From NCBI GenBank assembly GCA_020057885.1, contig JAGVEX010000009.1:1-36703 (forward strand): 36,703 nucleotides of DNA, read 5' to 3'. The notes under the pieces were generated by a model. The model saw only the letters and a program-made list of their open reading frames with translations, had not been told where the DNA came from and searched no databases. Both the position numbers and the translations under genes were made by a program. Source of the DNA: a bacterium. Its GTDB lineage: Bacteria > Patescibacteriota > Patescibacteriia > Veblenbacterales > UBA10138. Below are positions 1 through 9,899 of this stretch, in pieces; position 1 is the first letter of the stretch, and every line of letters starts with the position of its first letter.

Positions 1-42
1 CATGCCTCAAATTTAGCATATCCTCGCTAACGCTCGGAGTGG

Positions 43-88
43 TGTCGCATTCATCTCCAGCCTTAAAAGGCTGGAGTATTCTGCGACA
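43..88. repeat. Imperfect hairpin, possible IS200/IS605-type element end
   Basis: TGTCGCA-ttcat-CTCCAGCC-ttaaaa-GGCTGGAG-tattc-TGCGACA: two paired blocks (7 and 8 bp) around an internal loop, directly abutting the stop of the truncated ORF at 89. No transposase is visible in the window. Confidence 0.4.
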
Positions 89-1051
89 TTAAATAAAATT
101 GTCATACCCTGTAAGATCAATGCCAGCGGTTTGGGCAGCGGCACGAGCTGCCAATGTCCAGTTAAACCAGTTGTTTGTGCAGTCAGTGTTGTCATATGGG
201 ATAGTATACCAACCAAAAACATCGCCGTCTTGGCGTATTTTACCCTCAAGTTGTAACTGACCAAACGAAGCCTCTTTAAAAAAAGTATTAGTTGAGGGGG
301 AATTAGTAAACACGGCTCCGCGTGCTTGCTCAGGGGTAAACGGCTGGGACTGGTCATTCTGAAAGTTCATCAAGATAACTGCAACCTTCTTAACCGTATG
401 ACCAGTTGGCTGGCTATAGAGCACCTTAAAGCTAGAGCCCTCGGCTGATTGTATAGCTACGTTGTTAGCTATTTTTACACCTTTAAGCTGAACCCTGGAA
501 CCAGTTAAAAGCTGGGGCTTTTTGTCGGCAAAGGCGATGTTAAAAAGTTGATTATCCTTAGTTTTAAGTTGATACGACTCAAAAGATTTGCGGTTGTCAA
601 AATCGTCAACATGTAAAACCTGTAATTCTCCTTCTAGCTCGACCTTCTGCTCTAGTTGAGATTGCAATTCTTTAGGAAACCGTTCACGTATATCATCAGG
701 TAAACTTACTTTTAACACCAACCCTGGATCGTTAGCTATGACCGCTACTAATTTCTTACCACGTTCGGATACAGCATACCTTAACTGCCGCAGTGTACTG
801 GTATTAGCCGAGGTCTCACCACGCAAATTTTCATTTAAGCGCAACGCGTCCATAGTTATCTGCTCTAGTGATTGCTGCGAGGCTGAGGGAGGTATTTTTG
901 CTGTTTCTGTAACATTGGTCAGAATGACTGACCAAAAACCACCCGTAGCTACCAAAATTCCAAAACTAACCATTAACTTAGTAGTTAAAGTAATAGCGGT
1001 TTTGGTTTTTCCCTTAATTTGCACCGTCACGTTAGGAGGTAGATCATTCAT
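89..1051 (-). pseudogene. Secreted M6/M11 (gametolysin-like) metalloprotease, N-terminal part only (truncated)
   Basis: N-terminal TM segment, then the characteristic pre-catalytic region (VAVILMNFQND...FFKEASFGQLQLEGKI...WYTIPYD...AGIDLTGYDNFI). The ORF stops before any HExxH zinc motif. Confidence 0.55.
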
Positions 1052-1167
1052 ATGATTAAGTATGAATAGTTAGTTATATGACACAATAAATTATTATTAT
1101 AGAAGCTATTCAAATAGTTTGATGACAATGCTAATTTTTCATTCATTATCACAGGAAGGCTAATTAA

Positions 1168-4100
1168 TTAATCCACCATGGGTAATTTAGGCGGCGGTTC
1201 AGCTTTATTATGCACCACTACCCCTCCAGCAATATAAGTATGATAGGAAGTAATCTCAAGGTTATAAACCTGAACTACTTTTTTAACTATTTCTATAGAA
1301 GTAATCTTTTCCGGTTTACCTTGGAAATTAAGTAGGTTGTCTCCTATCTTTAACTGACCTATCTCTACCCATTGGCCATCTGAATAAACAAGGTGATTGG
1401 CAGTTACCTCTAACTGACCATTGATAATTAAGTATTGATCGATAGTATGTTTAAAAACCTTTCCTACCTTATCTGGTTTTAACTCTTTTGTTGCTTCATC
1501 AAAAGCTAACACAGTATCACCTACCTGTACTTGTTCAATTGGTTTGGTGGTGCCATCAGTCATTAAAATAGGGGTACTAGGAAGGAAACAGGTATATCCT
1601 TTAGCTACAGAAATGGTGATAGTTTGAGAGCTTGTGCTACCTGCATTATCTGTGGCATTAAAAATAACAGAATATTTTCCAGCAGTAGTTGGCGTCCAAG
1701 TAAAGGTACGGACAATAGAATCAGTTCCACTAATAGGCTCAGATAAAGTAGCACCAGGAGGAAGTTGGGAAGCGGTAATTTGTATAAGTTTACCTGAAAA
1801 CTCTGCCCTTACATTAAAATTCAGACCTTCCCGTTCGGTTGTTGACTTATTACCAATAGGGTAAAAGTATAGCTGATTAAGGACATTAATAGTAACATTT
1901 TGGCTAGTATAATTTCCATAACTATCAGTGACCGAAAAAACTAAGCCATATAGTCCAATATTAGCGCTGGTCGGACGCCAACTAAAAATATGAGTAGTGG
2001 AATTAAAACTTGCCCCTTGAGGCAATGAATCTACCGAATAGGTTAAAGTGTCGCCTTCTGGATCGCTGGCATTTACCGTAAAGGTCAAGGTATTGCCAAA
2101 ATTCACGGATTTATCGCCTATGGGTGTGATATAAGGATATTGATTTCCTGGAAATTTTTTAAAATAAATATCCCAATTACCATTACGATTATCCTGCCAG
2201 ATGATCCCAAAAGGAGAAATATCCGGCGCCTCCTCGCTGTTCCAACCTGGTCCAGAAGAAACCTGCTGTTCTTGACCAGTAGTTAAATCATAAACATAAA
2301 TATCCCAGCTACCATTACGATTATCCTGCCAGACAATCATGTTTCCTGAAATCACAGAATCGGTCTGGGCTTTGGTATTGGTAGTAATCTGTTGTTCAGT
2401 ATCAGTTGCAATATCATACATATAAATATCTGCGTTACAGTCTGTGTCGCTCCATGGTGGAGAATAACACTCTTTATTGCTATCATTACGAAGATCACTC
2501 CAAACTACTCGTTGCCCTGAGATAGAAACACCTGGATAACCCCGGCTATAAACATAGGGCTTGCTTTTTGTTGTAATTTGTCGTTCCATATTGTTAGTAA
2601 GATCATAAATACCAAGCTGGGATTCTCCTAATGCATCAATATATTCTCTAAAGGCAATAAATTTCTCCGAAACATCAGCATGGAATACTGAGCCAGGAGC
2701 GAATTTGATTAGTCTTGACTTATCGTTGAGATGGTCATAAAGATACAGACTACCTAAGTAATTATAAGCTAAGTTATCTCCCAAAATAGATACAGAAGGC
2801 CTACCTGGACTAAGTAAATGTCCAGGAAGTTGAGTAGCGAGATTATAAATCTTGATGGTATTATTTTCATACCATGCAGCAATCTTATTGGAAATAGCAG
2901 ATGGAAAGATCGAGATAGAGTCTGAAATAGCTTGTATTTTTTTGGAAAGAAGATCGTATAAATAAAAATAACCCACAGAGTTGGTTGTAAGCTCCGCAAA
3001 GACTATTTTCCCTAGAGAGGAAATTTTAGGAAATTGTTGATGTCTTGTGTTGGAGGTTATCTGGATACTATCATCAAAGTAAAGAGTTTTGATGTCCTGA
3101 AATTGGTAACCGTCCTGTGTAGTAACCACTAATTTTATGACGTACTCTCCGGGAAGTAAAGCCTCTATATTCCAGTTGTTTACCAATATACCATTATTTA
3201 CCGGAGTAAATATCGGATCATTAATGGGTAACCAATCTACCGGCGCCTTGCCTGCACCCCAAAAAAGTTGGTAATTTAAAAAGGTACTACCAAAGGCATT
3301 TCCACGAATTGGTAAAGAGGTTACATTGCTTTTCATCAGGATGGATTCAGAGATAGGGCTGGAGATACTGGCATAAGATACTTGATTTAGGCCTAGTGCC
3401 CTCGATAGATTGATTATTCCCGCGCCGGTATATACGTCAAAGCCGGGAGTAGCTAAATTATCGGCTGAGCCACGCAACGCTTGCCGAATATCCTCATTGG
3501 TAAAAGAGGGCTTTATGGTTAAAAGCAAGGCTGCTGCTCCTGCCACGTGGGGAGCGGCCATACTAGTACCACTGGACCGGTAGTATTTGGCACTGGCGTC
3601 AAACGCCGGTACGAAATTTGCTCCGGGTGTATAACCCGGCGCACCTTTATACATATCGGTGCCGGCTGCTCTTAAAGAGATAATTTGCACTCCAGGTGCC
3701 GCCACATCAATTTTATCTCCCCAATTTGAAAAATAGGCGCGGGTATTTTCGTTATCTGTTGCAGCTACAGTTATCACTTGTGGAAACTTTGCCGGAAAGA
3801 AATAATTAACATCAAGATTACTGTTCCCGGCCGCCGCAACCAAAATTACGCCTTGTGAGTAAGCATATTCCACTGCCGCGGTAATCAACTGGGAATTACC
3901 TTGCCCACCCCAACTCATATTGATAATATCTGCCCCGTTATCGGCTGCATAAGTAATTGTCGCGGCAAGATCATCATCATAGCCACTGCCTCCGCCATCC
4001 AATCCTTTTACCGCCATAATCTTGCAATCGGGACATACACCAGCAACGCCTAGGTTATTATCGGTTTTGGCAGCAATAGTTCCAGCTACGTGAGTACCAT

Positions 4101-5025
4101 GGCCGTTATCATCCATTGGGTCGTTATCGTTGTTAACAAAATCATAGCCACCGATAACTTTACAGGTTATACCCAAACAGCCTCCTAAGTCAGGATGATT
4201 GTAGTCAACACCAGTGTCAGAGACAGCTACGATAACATTAGGACTGCCTTTAGTAATATTCCAAGCTTCTTCCATTTTTATCTTCTCTAATCCATAGAGA
4301 TTAGAATAAGCCTGTGCCCAGGCGCCAGTTGACCAAGTTCCTTTTTGATTTGGGTCTACATAGGTATCATTAGGTAAAGCGAATGCAGTAGCTATATAAT
4401 TTGGTTCACAGTATTCCACGTTGGAGTCTTGCTTATATTCTTCGCAAATGGCCAATGCATCTGCATTCTCATCCTGCAATTCCAACTTGTAAATATTAGT
4501 CAAGTTAGGAATCTGGACATTTTTGGGTGCACGTTTAGCCCTTTGAGAGAATTTAGCTTGGGTGTCAGTAAAAAGCTGTTTATAAGATTTATTAGTTTGC
4601 AGCTGTTTGTCTTTCAGTTCTTTAAATACTGGTGCTATATCTTTAACCTTATGTTTAACATTAAGAGTATTAATAGATGGTAAGCCAGTCTGACTAGGGC
4701 TTGGTTTCATAGTTTGAGAATTTATATTACGATCAATTGAAGCAGCGTTCTTCTCTTTAAATTTAATAATGATTTCTCCCGGAACATTCTTAACTTTATC
4801 CTGCGAGGTGTAAGTGCTATCGATAAACGATCCGGTATACGCTAAAGAGTTAATTGGGATTCCGGCACGGGGAAGAATATTGCTTAATTTCGTTACTACT
4901 AAAGCAGCGGCCAGGGCAGTGCTAACCAAAAAAACCATTACCGCTACTACAGTCGTAGTTAAAGTAGTAGTGGTTTTGGTTTTAGTCTTAGTTTGTACTG
5001 TCATGTTAGGAGGTAGATCATTCAT
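1168..5025 (-). CDS. Secreted subtilisin-like (S8) serine protease with TolB-like repeats, Ig-like (He_PIG-type) domains and a C-terminal Hint/BIL domain
   Basis: Catalytic motifs VAVSDTGVDYNHPDL, NGHGTHVAGT, GTSMAAPHVAGA; repeats of the form DIYVYDLTTGQEQQV...WQDNRNG; C-terminal CFLPSTPILMTDG...VTANH...VVVHN. Confidence 0.92.
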   Translation of the reverse strand: MNDLPPNMTVQTKTKTKTTTTLTTTVVAVMVFLVSTALAAALVVTKLSNILPRAGIPINSLAYTGSFIDSTYTSQDKVKNVPGEIIIKFKEKNAASIDRNINSQTMKPSPSQTGLPSINTLNVKHKVKDIAPVFKELKDKQLQTNKSYKQLFTDTQAKFSQRAKRAPKNVQIPNLTNIYKLELQDENADALAICEEYKQDSNVEYCEPNYIATAFALPNDTYVDPNQKGTWSTGAWAQAYSNLYGLEKIKMEEAWNITKGSPNVIVAVSDTGVDYNHPDLGGCLGITCKVIGGYDFVNNDNDPMDDNGHGTHVAGTIAAKTDNNLGVAGVCPDCKIMAVKGLDGGGSGYDDDLAATITYAADNGADIINMSWGGQGNSQLITAAVEYAYSQGVILVAAAGNSNLDVNYFFPAKFPQVITVAATDNENTRAYFSNWGDKIDVAAPGVQIISLRAAGTDMYKGAPGYTPGANFVPAFDASAKYYRSSGTSMAAPHVAGAAALLLTIKPSFTNEDIRQALRGSADNLATPGFDVYTGAGIINLSRALGLNQVSYASISSPISESILMKSNVTSLPIRGNAFGSTFLNYQLFWGAGKAPVDWLPINDPIFTPVNNGILVNNWNIEALLPGEYVIKLVVTTQDGYQFQDIKTLYFDDSIQITSNTRHQQFPKISSLGKIVFAELTTNSVGYFYLYDLLSKKIQAISDSISIFPSAISNKIAAWYENNTIKIYNLATQLPGHLLSPGRPSVSILGDNLAYNYLGSLYLYDHLNDKSRLIKFAPGSVFHADVSEKFIAFREYIDALGESQLGIYDLTNNMERQITTKSKPYVYSRGYPGVSISGQRVVWSDLRNDSNKECYSPPWSDTDCNADIYMYDIATDTEQQITTNTKAQTDSVISGNMIVWQDNRNGSWDIYVYDLTTGQEQQVSSGPGWNSEEAPDISPFGIIWQDNRNGNWDIYFKKFPGNQYPYITPIGDKSVNFGNTLTFTVNASDPEGDTLTYSVDSLPQGASFNSTTHIFSWRPTSANIGLYGLVFSVTDSYGNYTSQNVTINVLNQLYFYPIGNKSTTEREGLNFNVRAEFSGKLIQITASQLPPGATLSEPISGTDSIVRTFTWTPTTAGKYSVIFNATDNAGSTSSQTITISVAKGYTCFLPSTPILMTDGTTKPIEQVQVGDTVLAFDEATKELKPDKVGKVFKHTIDQYLIINGQLEVTANHLVYSDGQWVEIGQLKIGDNLLNFQGKPEKITSIEIVKKVVQVYNLEITSYHTYIAGGVVVHNKAEPPPKLPMVD

Positions 5026-5059
5026 ATGATTAAGTATGAACAGTTAGCTATTAATTTAA

Positions 5060-6160
5060 TTAAATTTTAACACCACTCCATTCGCTAATAACTTTCTTAA
5101 CATCATCAACGTCCACCACGGTCATACCCATGCTTTCTACCTCCTGCTCATATTTTTCACGGTCAGCTATTAACTTAACGCGCGCGACGACTGCTGTTTG
5201 TAAAATATTTTTATCTATTTTTTGTATTTTAGTCCACAACTCGGCCAAAATTTTATTTTTATCACGCGCTGCCCCATGTAAAGCACCTACTACTCCTTGG
5301 TGTATATGAGACACTTTAACCATAGCAGCAGCCTCATCAATTACATCTATTGCTTTATCTGGCAAATGGCGGTTTTTAATGTATTTATTAGCAAGCTCAA
5401 CTGCCGCAATAATAGCACCATCAGTAAATTCCACCTTGTGATAATCCTTATACTTATCTTTCACGCCCTGCAATATTAATATTGTTTCCTCAACAGATGG
5501 CTCGATGATTTCTACTAACTGAAAACGTCTTTCTAAGCTTTCATCACTTTTTATATATTTTTCATATTCATTTGTAGTAGTGGCACCAATAAGTTGTAAC
5601 TCACCGTGTGCCAAAGCAGGCTTTAATATATCAGAAAAGTTAACAGCCCCTTCTGTTCCACGTGATTGCATAACTGTATGAATTTCATCAATAAAAAGAA
5701 TTATCTGCCTGCCCATGGCTTTTAATTCCTGCATTAGCCTTTTGGCCCGCTCTTCAAATTCACCACGATATTTAGTGCCAGCTAACAAAGAAGCTACCTG
5801 GAGTGATAACACTCGTTTATTTTGTAATACCTCTGGTACACTACCTTGCACTATACGCGCAGCTAAACCTTCTACGATTGCGGTCTTACCTACACCAGGT
5901 ACACCAACCAGCATTATATTGTTTTTTGTACGCCTGGAGAGTACTTGCGCCAAACGCATAACCTCACTCTCACGACCAATGACTGGATCTATTTTCCCTT
6001 CTCTGGCTAACCCAGTAAAATCAATGGTATAAGAATCTAAAATTGGAGTTTGAGAACCATTTAACTTACCAAAACTACCTTTTTGTTGTTTCTGCCATAT
6101 ATAAAAAGCTAAACCGCCAATCAATACTGCCAAAATAATTACAAGTGGAGATGTATTCAT
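5060..6160 (-). CDS. Membrane-anchored Clp-like AAA+ ATPase with a single D1-type module
   Basis: N-terminal TM (VIILAVLIGGLAFYIW), GREsEVMRLAQVLSRRTKNN, Walker A GVPGVGKT, Walker B ILFIDEIH, GATTTNEYEKYI; ends at the D1/D2 linker (VISEWSGVKI) with no D2. Confidence 0.85.
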   Translation of the reverse strand: MNTSPLVIILAVLIGGLAFYIWQKQQKGSFGKLNGSQTPILDSYTIDFTGLAREGKIDPVIGRESEVMRLAQVLSRRTKNNIMLVGVPGVGKTAIVEGLAARIVQGSVPEVLQNKRVLSLQVASLLAGTKYRGEFEERAKRLMQELKAMGRQIILFIDEIHTVMQSRGTEGAVNFSDILKPALAHGELQLIGATTTNEYEKYIKSDESLERRFQLVEIIEPSVEETILILQGVKDKYKDYHKVEFTDGAIIAAVELANKYIKNRHLPDKAIDVIDEAAAMVKVSHIHQGVVGALHGAARDKNKILAELWTKIQKIDKNILQTAVVARVKLIADREKYEQEVESMGMTVVDVDDVKKVISEWSGVKI

Positions 6161-6192
6161 ACTTTATATAGTATAACTCTTAATAAATTTAT

Positions 6193-6969
6193 CTACCACC
6201 ACACTGCCCGCTCGTTTAACCTTCGTAAACCAATTGCCGTTCCTATTACTATAAAGGTCAATATGAGCACATTAAGCGCGTAGCTTAAAAGTGGGATAAA
6301 AAAGCTAATAGATTCAGTGAGCCATTTAAGAAGTTTATCCCCCACTGGCTGACCAATTAAATCACCACCCCAAACCACCAAGATGGCTAAAATTGATAAA
6401 GCGGTAAAACCAGCAGTAGTATGTACCAAATCAGCGCCCGAAGGAGCCAAATGCGGACTTATGCAAAGCACTAAATATATAAAAAGCCAGCTTTGCCATG
6501 TGGAAAAATTAAGCGCCTGCCAAAAATTTTTTATAAAATTCCACCAGGCTTCAAAATAAATCAGCAGAACTTGCGAGGAAGTAGCGGCGTGCCCTAAAAC
6601 CGGCGCAGTAGTAGGAGAAGTAGGTAAAAGCAATTGAGCTAAAACAAACAATATAAAAGCTCCACCTAAAATGGGAAATAAAGAAATAAGGATAAGTGTT
6701 ACTGGATTAGAGGTGGCCTCGTGCGTTACTGAGCCAAGCACTTGGCCAGTGGGAGTACTTTTGGGCCAAAGTGAAAAACCTTTAACGCGTGTAAAAGTAA
6801 GTAGTGCGCCTAACAAATGTGAGAGCTCATGCACTACTACACCTGGCCAAAGCAAAACAACATATAGCCGTGCGCCCAAAAGTTCAGCTAGCCAACGGCT
6901 GGTGAGACGCGATAATAACAAAACTAAAAGCAAAGTAACTAGAAACGGCACTATTATACCAACTAACAT
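6193..6969 (-). CDS. Multi-pass membrane protein, M50-like zinc metalloprotease candidate
   Basis: HELSH (HExxH) next to a TM segment (VVLLWPGVVVHELSHLLGALL); several hydrophobic helices. Confidence 0.6.
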   Translation of the reverse strand: MLVGIIVPFLVTLLLVLLLSRLTSRWLAELLGARLYVVLLWPGVVVHELSHLLGALLTFTRVKGFSLWPKSTPTGQVLGSVTHEATSNPVTLILISLFPILGGAFILFVLAQLLLPTSPTTAPVLGHAATSSQVLLIYFEAWWNFIKNFWQALNFSTWQSWLFIYLVLCISPHLAPSGADLVHTTAGFTALSILAILVVWGGDLIGQPVGDKLLKWLTESISFFIPLLSYALNVLILTFIVIGTAIGLRRLNERAVWW

Positions 6970-6981
6970 AATATAAAAAAA

Positions 6982-7968
6982 TTAAATGGTAGGTTGGTTA
7001 AATAAATCTTGGCCAGCACGCCAATAAGAACTATCTCCTTTTTTCAAACTAGCATACCACCACTCCACTCCCCACAAAAAAGCTTCCGGCAAACCAGTGC
7101 GCTTAAAAAAACTAACATTATCATTAAAGCGCTCTAAATTAAAAGAACGTTCAGTTTCTTGCACTGGAGCGTTAACCAAACCAGCCTGTGCCCAAGGCTC
7201 CATTTGCAACTCACTTACTATGGTTTGCTTAACAAAAGGTGAGACTAGAGCGGCTTTGAGCCTGTAATAAAACGGCGGCCAAAGATAACGAAAATATCCC
7301 ACCATAGGATCCCAAGTTACGCGGTAAAGCGTAGCCCCCTGCTCACCACCCAGTAGGGCTGTTTCCAACCATGAAGAAAGTTCGCCTGAATCGGTTAGTA
7401 AAATAGGCCTCGATGGGTCAAGCGCTTTTAATAAATCTCGCTCCAGCCGCAAATTGTGCCAACTAGGCACGGGGCAAGCGCCAAAATTAAACAAAGGTTC
7501 GTTTTCTAATTGCCAACGCACTATTGTTTTATTATCGTGATAATGCTCCACTACGGCCACAAGCATTTTATTCACTCTACTTTGCACTTCCCACGGTTTT
7601 AAATTTTTAAGCCAAACTGGATCGTGGCATTCGGGCCAGCGCGGCAATTTGCGCCCAATAGCCAAAGTTATAGTAGTGCCGTTTTTTCTAGCCGCGGCAA
7701 TAAAATTATCTATTTCTGTAAAATCAAATTCGCCCGGGATTGGTTCTATATCGTTCCAGTTGGCCTGCAAACGAATATGCGCTGGTTTAAAATCTTTTAA
7801 AATTGCCCCATAAACTTCATTTGCCTCTAAACCTAAATAACGCGCTTGCTGAGCAGAAAAGGCCACGCTAAAACGAGGGTTTTGTGTGTGTGGCAAATTT
7901 TGTGCCAGTACTACCGCCGCTACTAAAATAAAAATTGTCGCGCCCAAAAAAATAAGTATATAACGCAT
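6982..7968 (-). CDS. Secreted/anchored glycoside hydrolase-like TIM-barrel protein
   Basis: N-terminal signal/TM; HIRLQANWNDIEPIPGEFDFTEIDNFIAAARKNG and WQLENEP resemble clan GH-A glycosidases. Confidence 0.6.
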   Translation of the reverse strand: MRYILIFLGATIFILVAAVVLAQNLPHTQNPRFSVAFSAQQARYLGLEANEVYGAILKDFKPAHIRLQANWNDIEPIPGEFDFTEIDNFIAAARKNGTTITLAIGRKLPRWPECHDPVWLKNLKPWEVQSRVNKMLVAVVEHYHDNKTIVRWQLENEPLFNFGACPVPSWHNLRLERDLLKALDPSRPILLTDSGELSSWLETALLGGEQGATLYRVTWDPMVGYFRYLWPPFYYRLKAALVSPFVKQTIVSELQMEPWAQAGLVNAPVQETERSFNLERFNDNVSFFKRTGLPEAFLWGVEWWYASLKKGDSSYWRAGQDLFNQPTI

Positions 7969-7972
7969 AATA

Positions 7973-8866
7973 TTAGATAGCTATACTTAATAGCCACAAT
8001 CCCAAACCTATGGTTACCACGCCAAATAATTTACGCCACAATACGCGGCCGGAAAATTCATCATGGAAAAATTGCGGGAAACGACTAGAAACTATAACCG
8101 ACATAATTAGCAAAAATACATATTGCAAACCCTGCAGCGCGTTAACCAAAGTTACGCTGGTGAGGGTAATAGAATAGCTGATTAAAAGGCCCGATAAGGC
8201 ACCACTCGTCTGCCCTGCTATAAAAACTAATTTTACACCGCCAGTGCTTTGCTTAACACTATTGCGCCAGGCACGCCAAGTACCCGGAATAAAAAACAAA
8301 AGTAGGCTCGAGGCAAAACCGCCAAGCCTAGTCCAAATTAATCCTGAAATGTAATTGGTCTCTAAAAAAGTAAACTTAATCCAAACATAAGCCAAGGCAA
8401 AAGCCAAACTGGCGGCAGTGGCTAATAAGAGCGGACGCTTTTTTAAACCACCAGCCCCTCCCACCATTAAAAAACCGCCTAGCACCAAAAGTATAAAAGC
8501 AATAAACTGCAGACTGCTAAAACGCTCCCCCAGCCACAACCAAGCCAATATAAAAATAAACACAGGGCTGAGGCTGCCGATAAAAGCCGGTACGCGTGAA
8601 GCCTCACCTACCTTTAACACATTAAACATTAACCACAACCCAAGTGTAAAAGCAAAGCCAGATAAAACTCCCCACGTAAGCGCCCTAGTTGTAGACACTT
8701 CTAACCCCCATGGCGCCAATACTATAACCAAAAGCCCTAGCGCTGAAATAAATATAGTGTAGGTTGCCGGATCTTTAATCTCCCGCCGACCCAACAGTGC
8801 TTTATCGGTTACTGTGGCAACCGAGTTTAAAAAATATCCAATTATTGCCCACCAAAGCCAACTCAT
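7973..8866 (-). CDS. EamA/DMT-family transporter
   Basis: About 10 TM segments; VPAFIGSLSPVFIFILAWLWLGERFSSLQ is EamA-like. Confidence 0.75.
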   Translation of the reverse strand: MSWLWWAIIGYFLNSVATVTDKALLGRREIKDPATYTIFISALGLLVIVLAPWGLEVSTTRALTWGVLSGFAFTLGLWLMFNVLKVGEASRVPAFIGSLSPVFIFILAWLWLGERFSSLQFIAFILLVLGGFLMVGGAGGLKKRPLLLATAASLAFALAYVWIKFTFLETNYISGLIWTRLGGFASSLLLFFIPGTWRAWRNSVKQSTGGVKLVFIAGQTSGALSGLLISYSITLTSVTLVNALQGLQYVFLLIMSVIVSSRFPQFFHDEFSGRVLWRKLFGVVTIGLGLWLLSIAI

Positions 8867-9067
8867 TTGTAATAAGTAAATATTAAATCTGGCTAATATT
8901 ATTATACACCACGAAAGAATAATAAGCAGTTTTGCTAAAGATGGAGGTTAAAATAGATAATGCTCTATCCCCTACTAAACTATTGACTTAGGGACAGTTT
9001 GGTAGTAAGGTTTAGACAAATAAAAATTAATATTTCTTTAACAAAAACCCAAAAGGAGGGTAATTCA

Positions 9068-9721
9068 ATGTCTAGATCTAACCAACAAAAACTAACATTA
9101 ATAATACTTGGTGTCGTAGTAGCTGCCTTCGTGATAGCGGTAGCAATAATTTCCCTTGCCTTAACAGATAAAGATACTATAGCCGATGCTGTAGCGATTA
9201 AAAACGCGGCACAAGAATGTCTCGATAGTACCCATAATGGACAGTATCTCAATTATTTCGATTTTATAAACTCCGGTCCATATATAAGAAAGTTTAGTTG
9301 TGCTAACAAATATAGGGCAGGGGTTGGAATCCATATTATTGACAGTACTGGTGAACAATACACTATAAAATACTGGAATCACGGTCCGTTTATGAGCGTT
9401 ACAGCATACGGGGAGGGTGGGAAGTTAATTTACCACTATAGAGATTTTTCTATCGGGCTGTTACAAACAAATCTTCGTATGGCATGTGCAGAAGCTGAGG
9501 AATATAAAAAAATTACTGGACGTTACCCGCGCTTTGATCTTTTAAAAGACCTGGTAAAAAATAAAATCCAAGCACCTCTTTATCAAGCTCTTGAAGACGA
9601 TGATAGCACAGGCACACCTGGCAGTATTCTTTACTACACTTGTTCACTGCCTTGCGGGAGTAAAATGCATATAGTCGCCATAGGTGAAAATGGCAACACC
9701 ATACAAGCCGTAGATAAGTAA
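9068..9721 (+). CDS. Membrane-anchored hypothetical protein (pilin-like N-terminus)
   Basis: ATG at 9068 follows a strong SD (AAAGGAGGG); one N-terminal TM (LTLIILGVVVAAFVIAVAIISLAL) and a Cys-containing extracytoplasmic part. The ORF track start at 8999 is less likely. Confidence 0.65.
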   Translation: MSRSNQQKLTLIILGVVVAAFVIAVAIISLALTDKDTIADAVAIKNAAQECLDSTHNGQYLNYFDFINSGPYIRKFSCANKYRAGVGIHIIDSTGEQYTIKYWNHGPFMSVTAYGEGGKLIYHYRDFSIGLLQTNLRMACAEAEEYKKITGRYPRFDLLKDLVKNKIQAPLYQALEDDDSTGTPGSILYYTCSLPCGSKMHIVAIGENGNTIQAVDK

Positions 9722-9743
9722 AAAATAATTCAAAAGATTCACA

Positions 9744-9773
9744 AAGGACGGAATTAAAAACCGTCCTTTTTTT
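9744..9773 (+). terminator. Rho-independent terminator
   Basis: AAGGACGG-aattaaaaa-CCGTCCTTTTTTT just after the stop codon. Confidence 0.85.
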
Positions 9774-9825
9774 ATCCGCCTAAAAAATAAATAATACTGG
9801 CTATGAGACTTCATTTCCAAAAACA

Positions 9826-9852
9826 AACTACCCCCGGAATACGGGGGTAGTT
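9826..9852 (-). terminator. Rho-independent terminator of the HU gene
   Basis: AACTACCCCCG-gaata-CGGGGGTAGTT downstream of the HU stop; T-rich follow-on on the minus strand. Confidence 0.8.
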
Positions 9853-9899
9853 AGAGACTATCTTAGTAGTGGGCGACCACCAGGATAGATTTTACGTTT

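Noticed and set aside
738-1055. Plus-strand ORFs at 738-1055 and 4814-5029 ending in LGGRSFI
   Set aside because: Antisense to the shared leader of the two proteases; their similarity follows from the leader duplication.
2165-2345. Near-identical short direct repeats (CATTACGATTATCCTGCCAGA) considered as a mobile or CRISPR-like repeat
   Set aside because: They encode successive TolB-like WQDNRNG repeats in frame.
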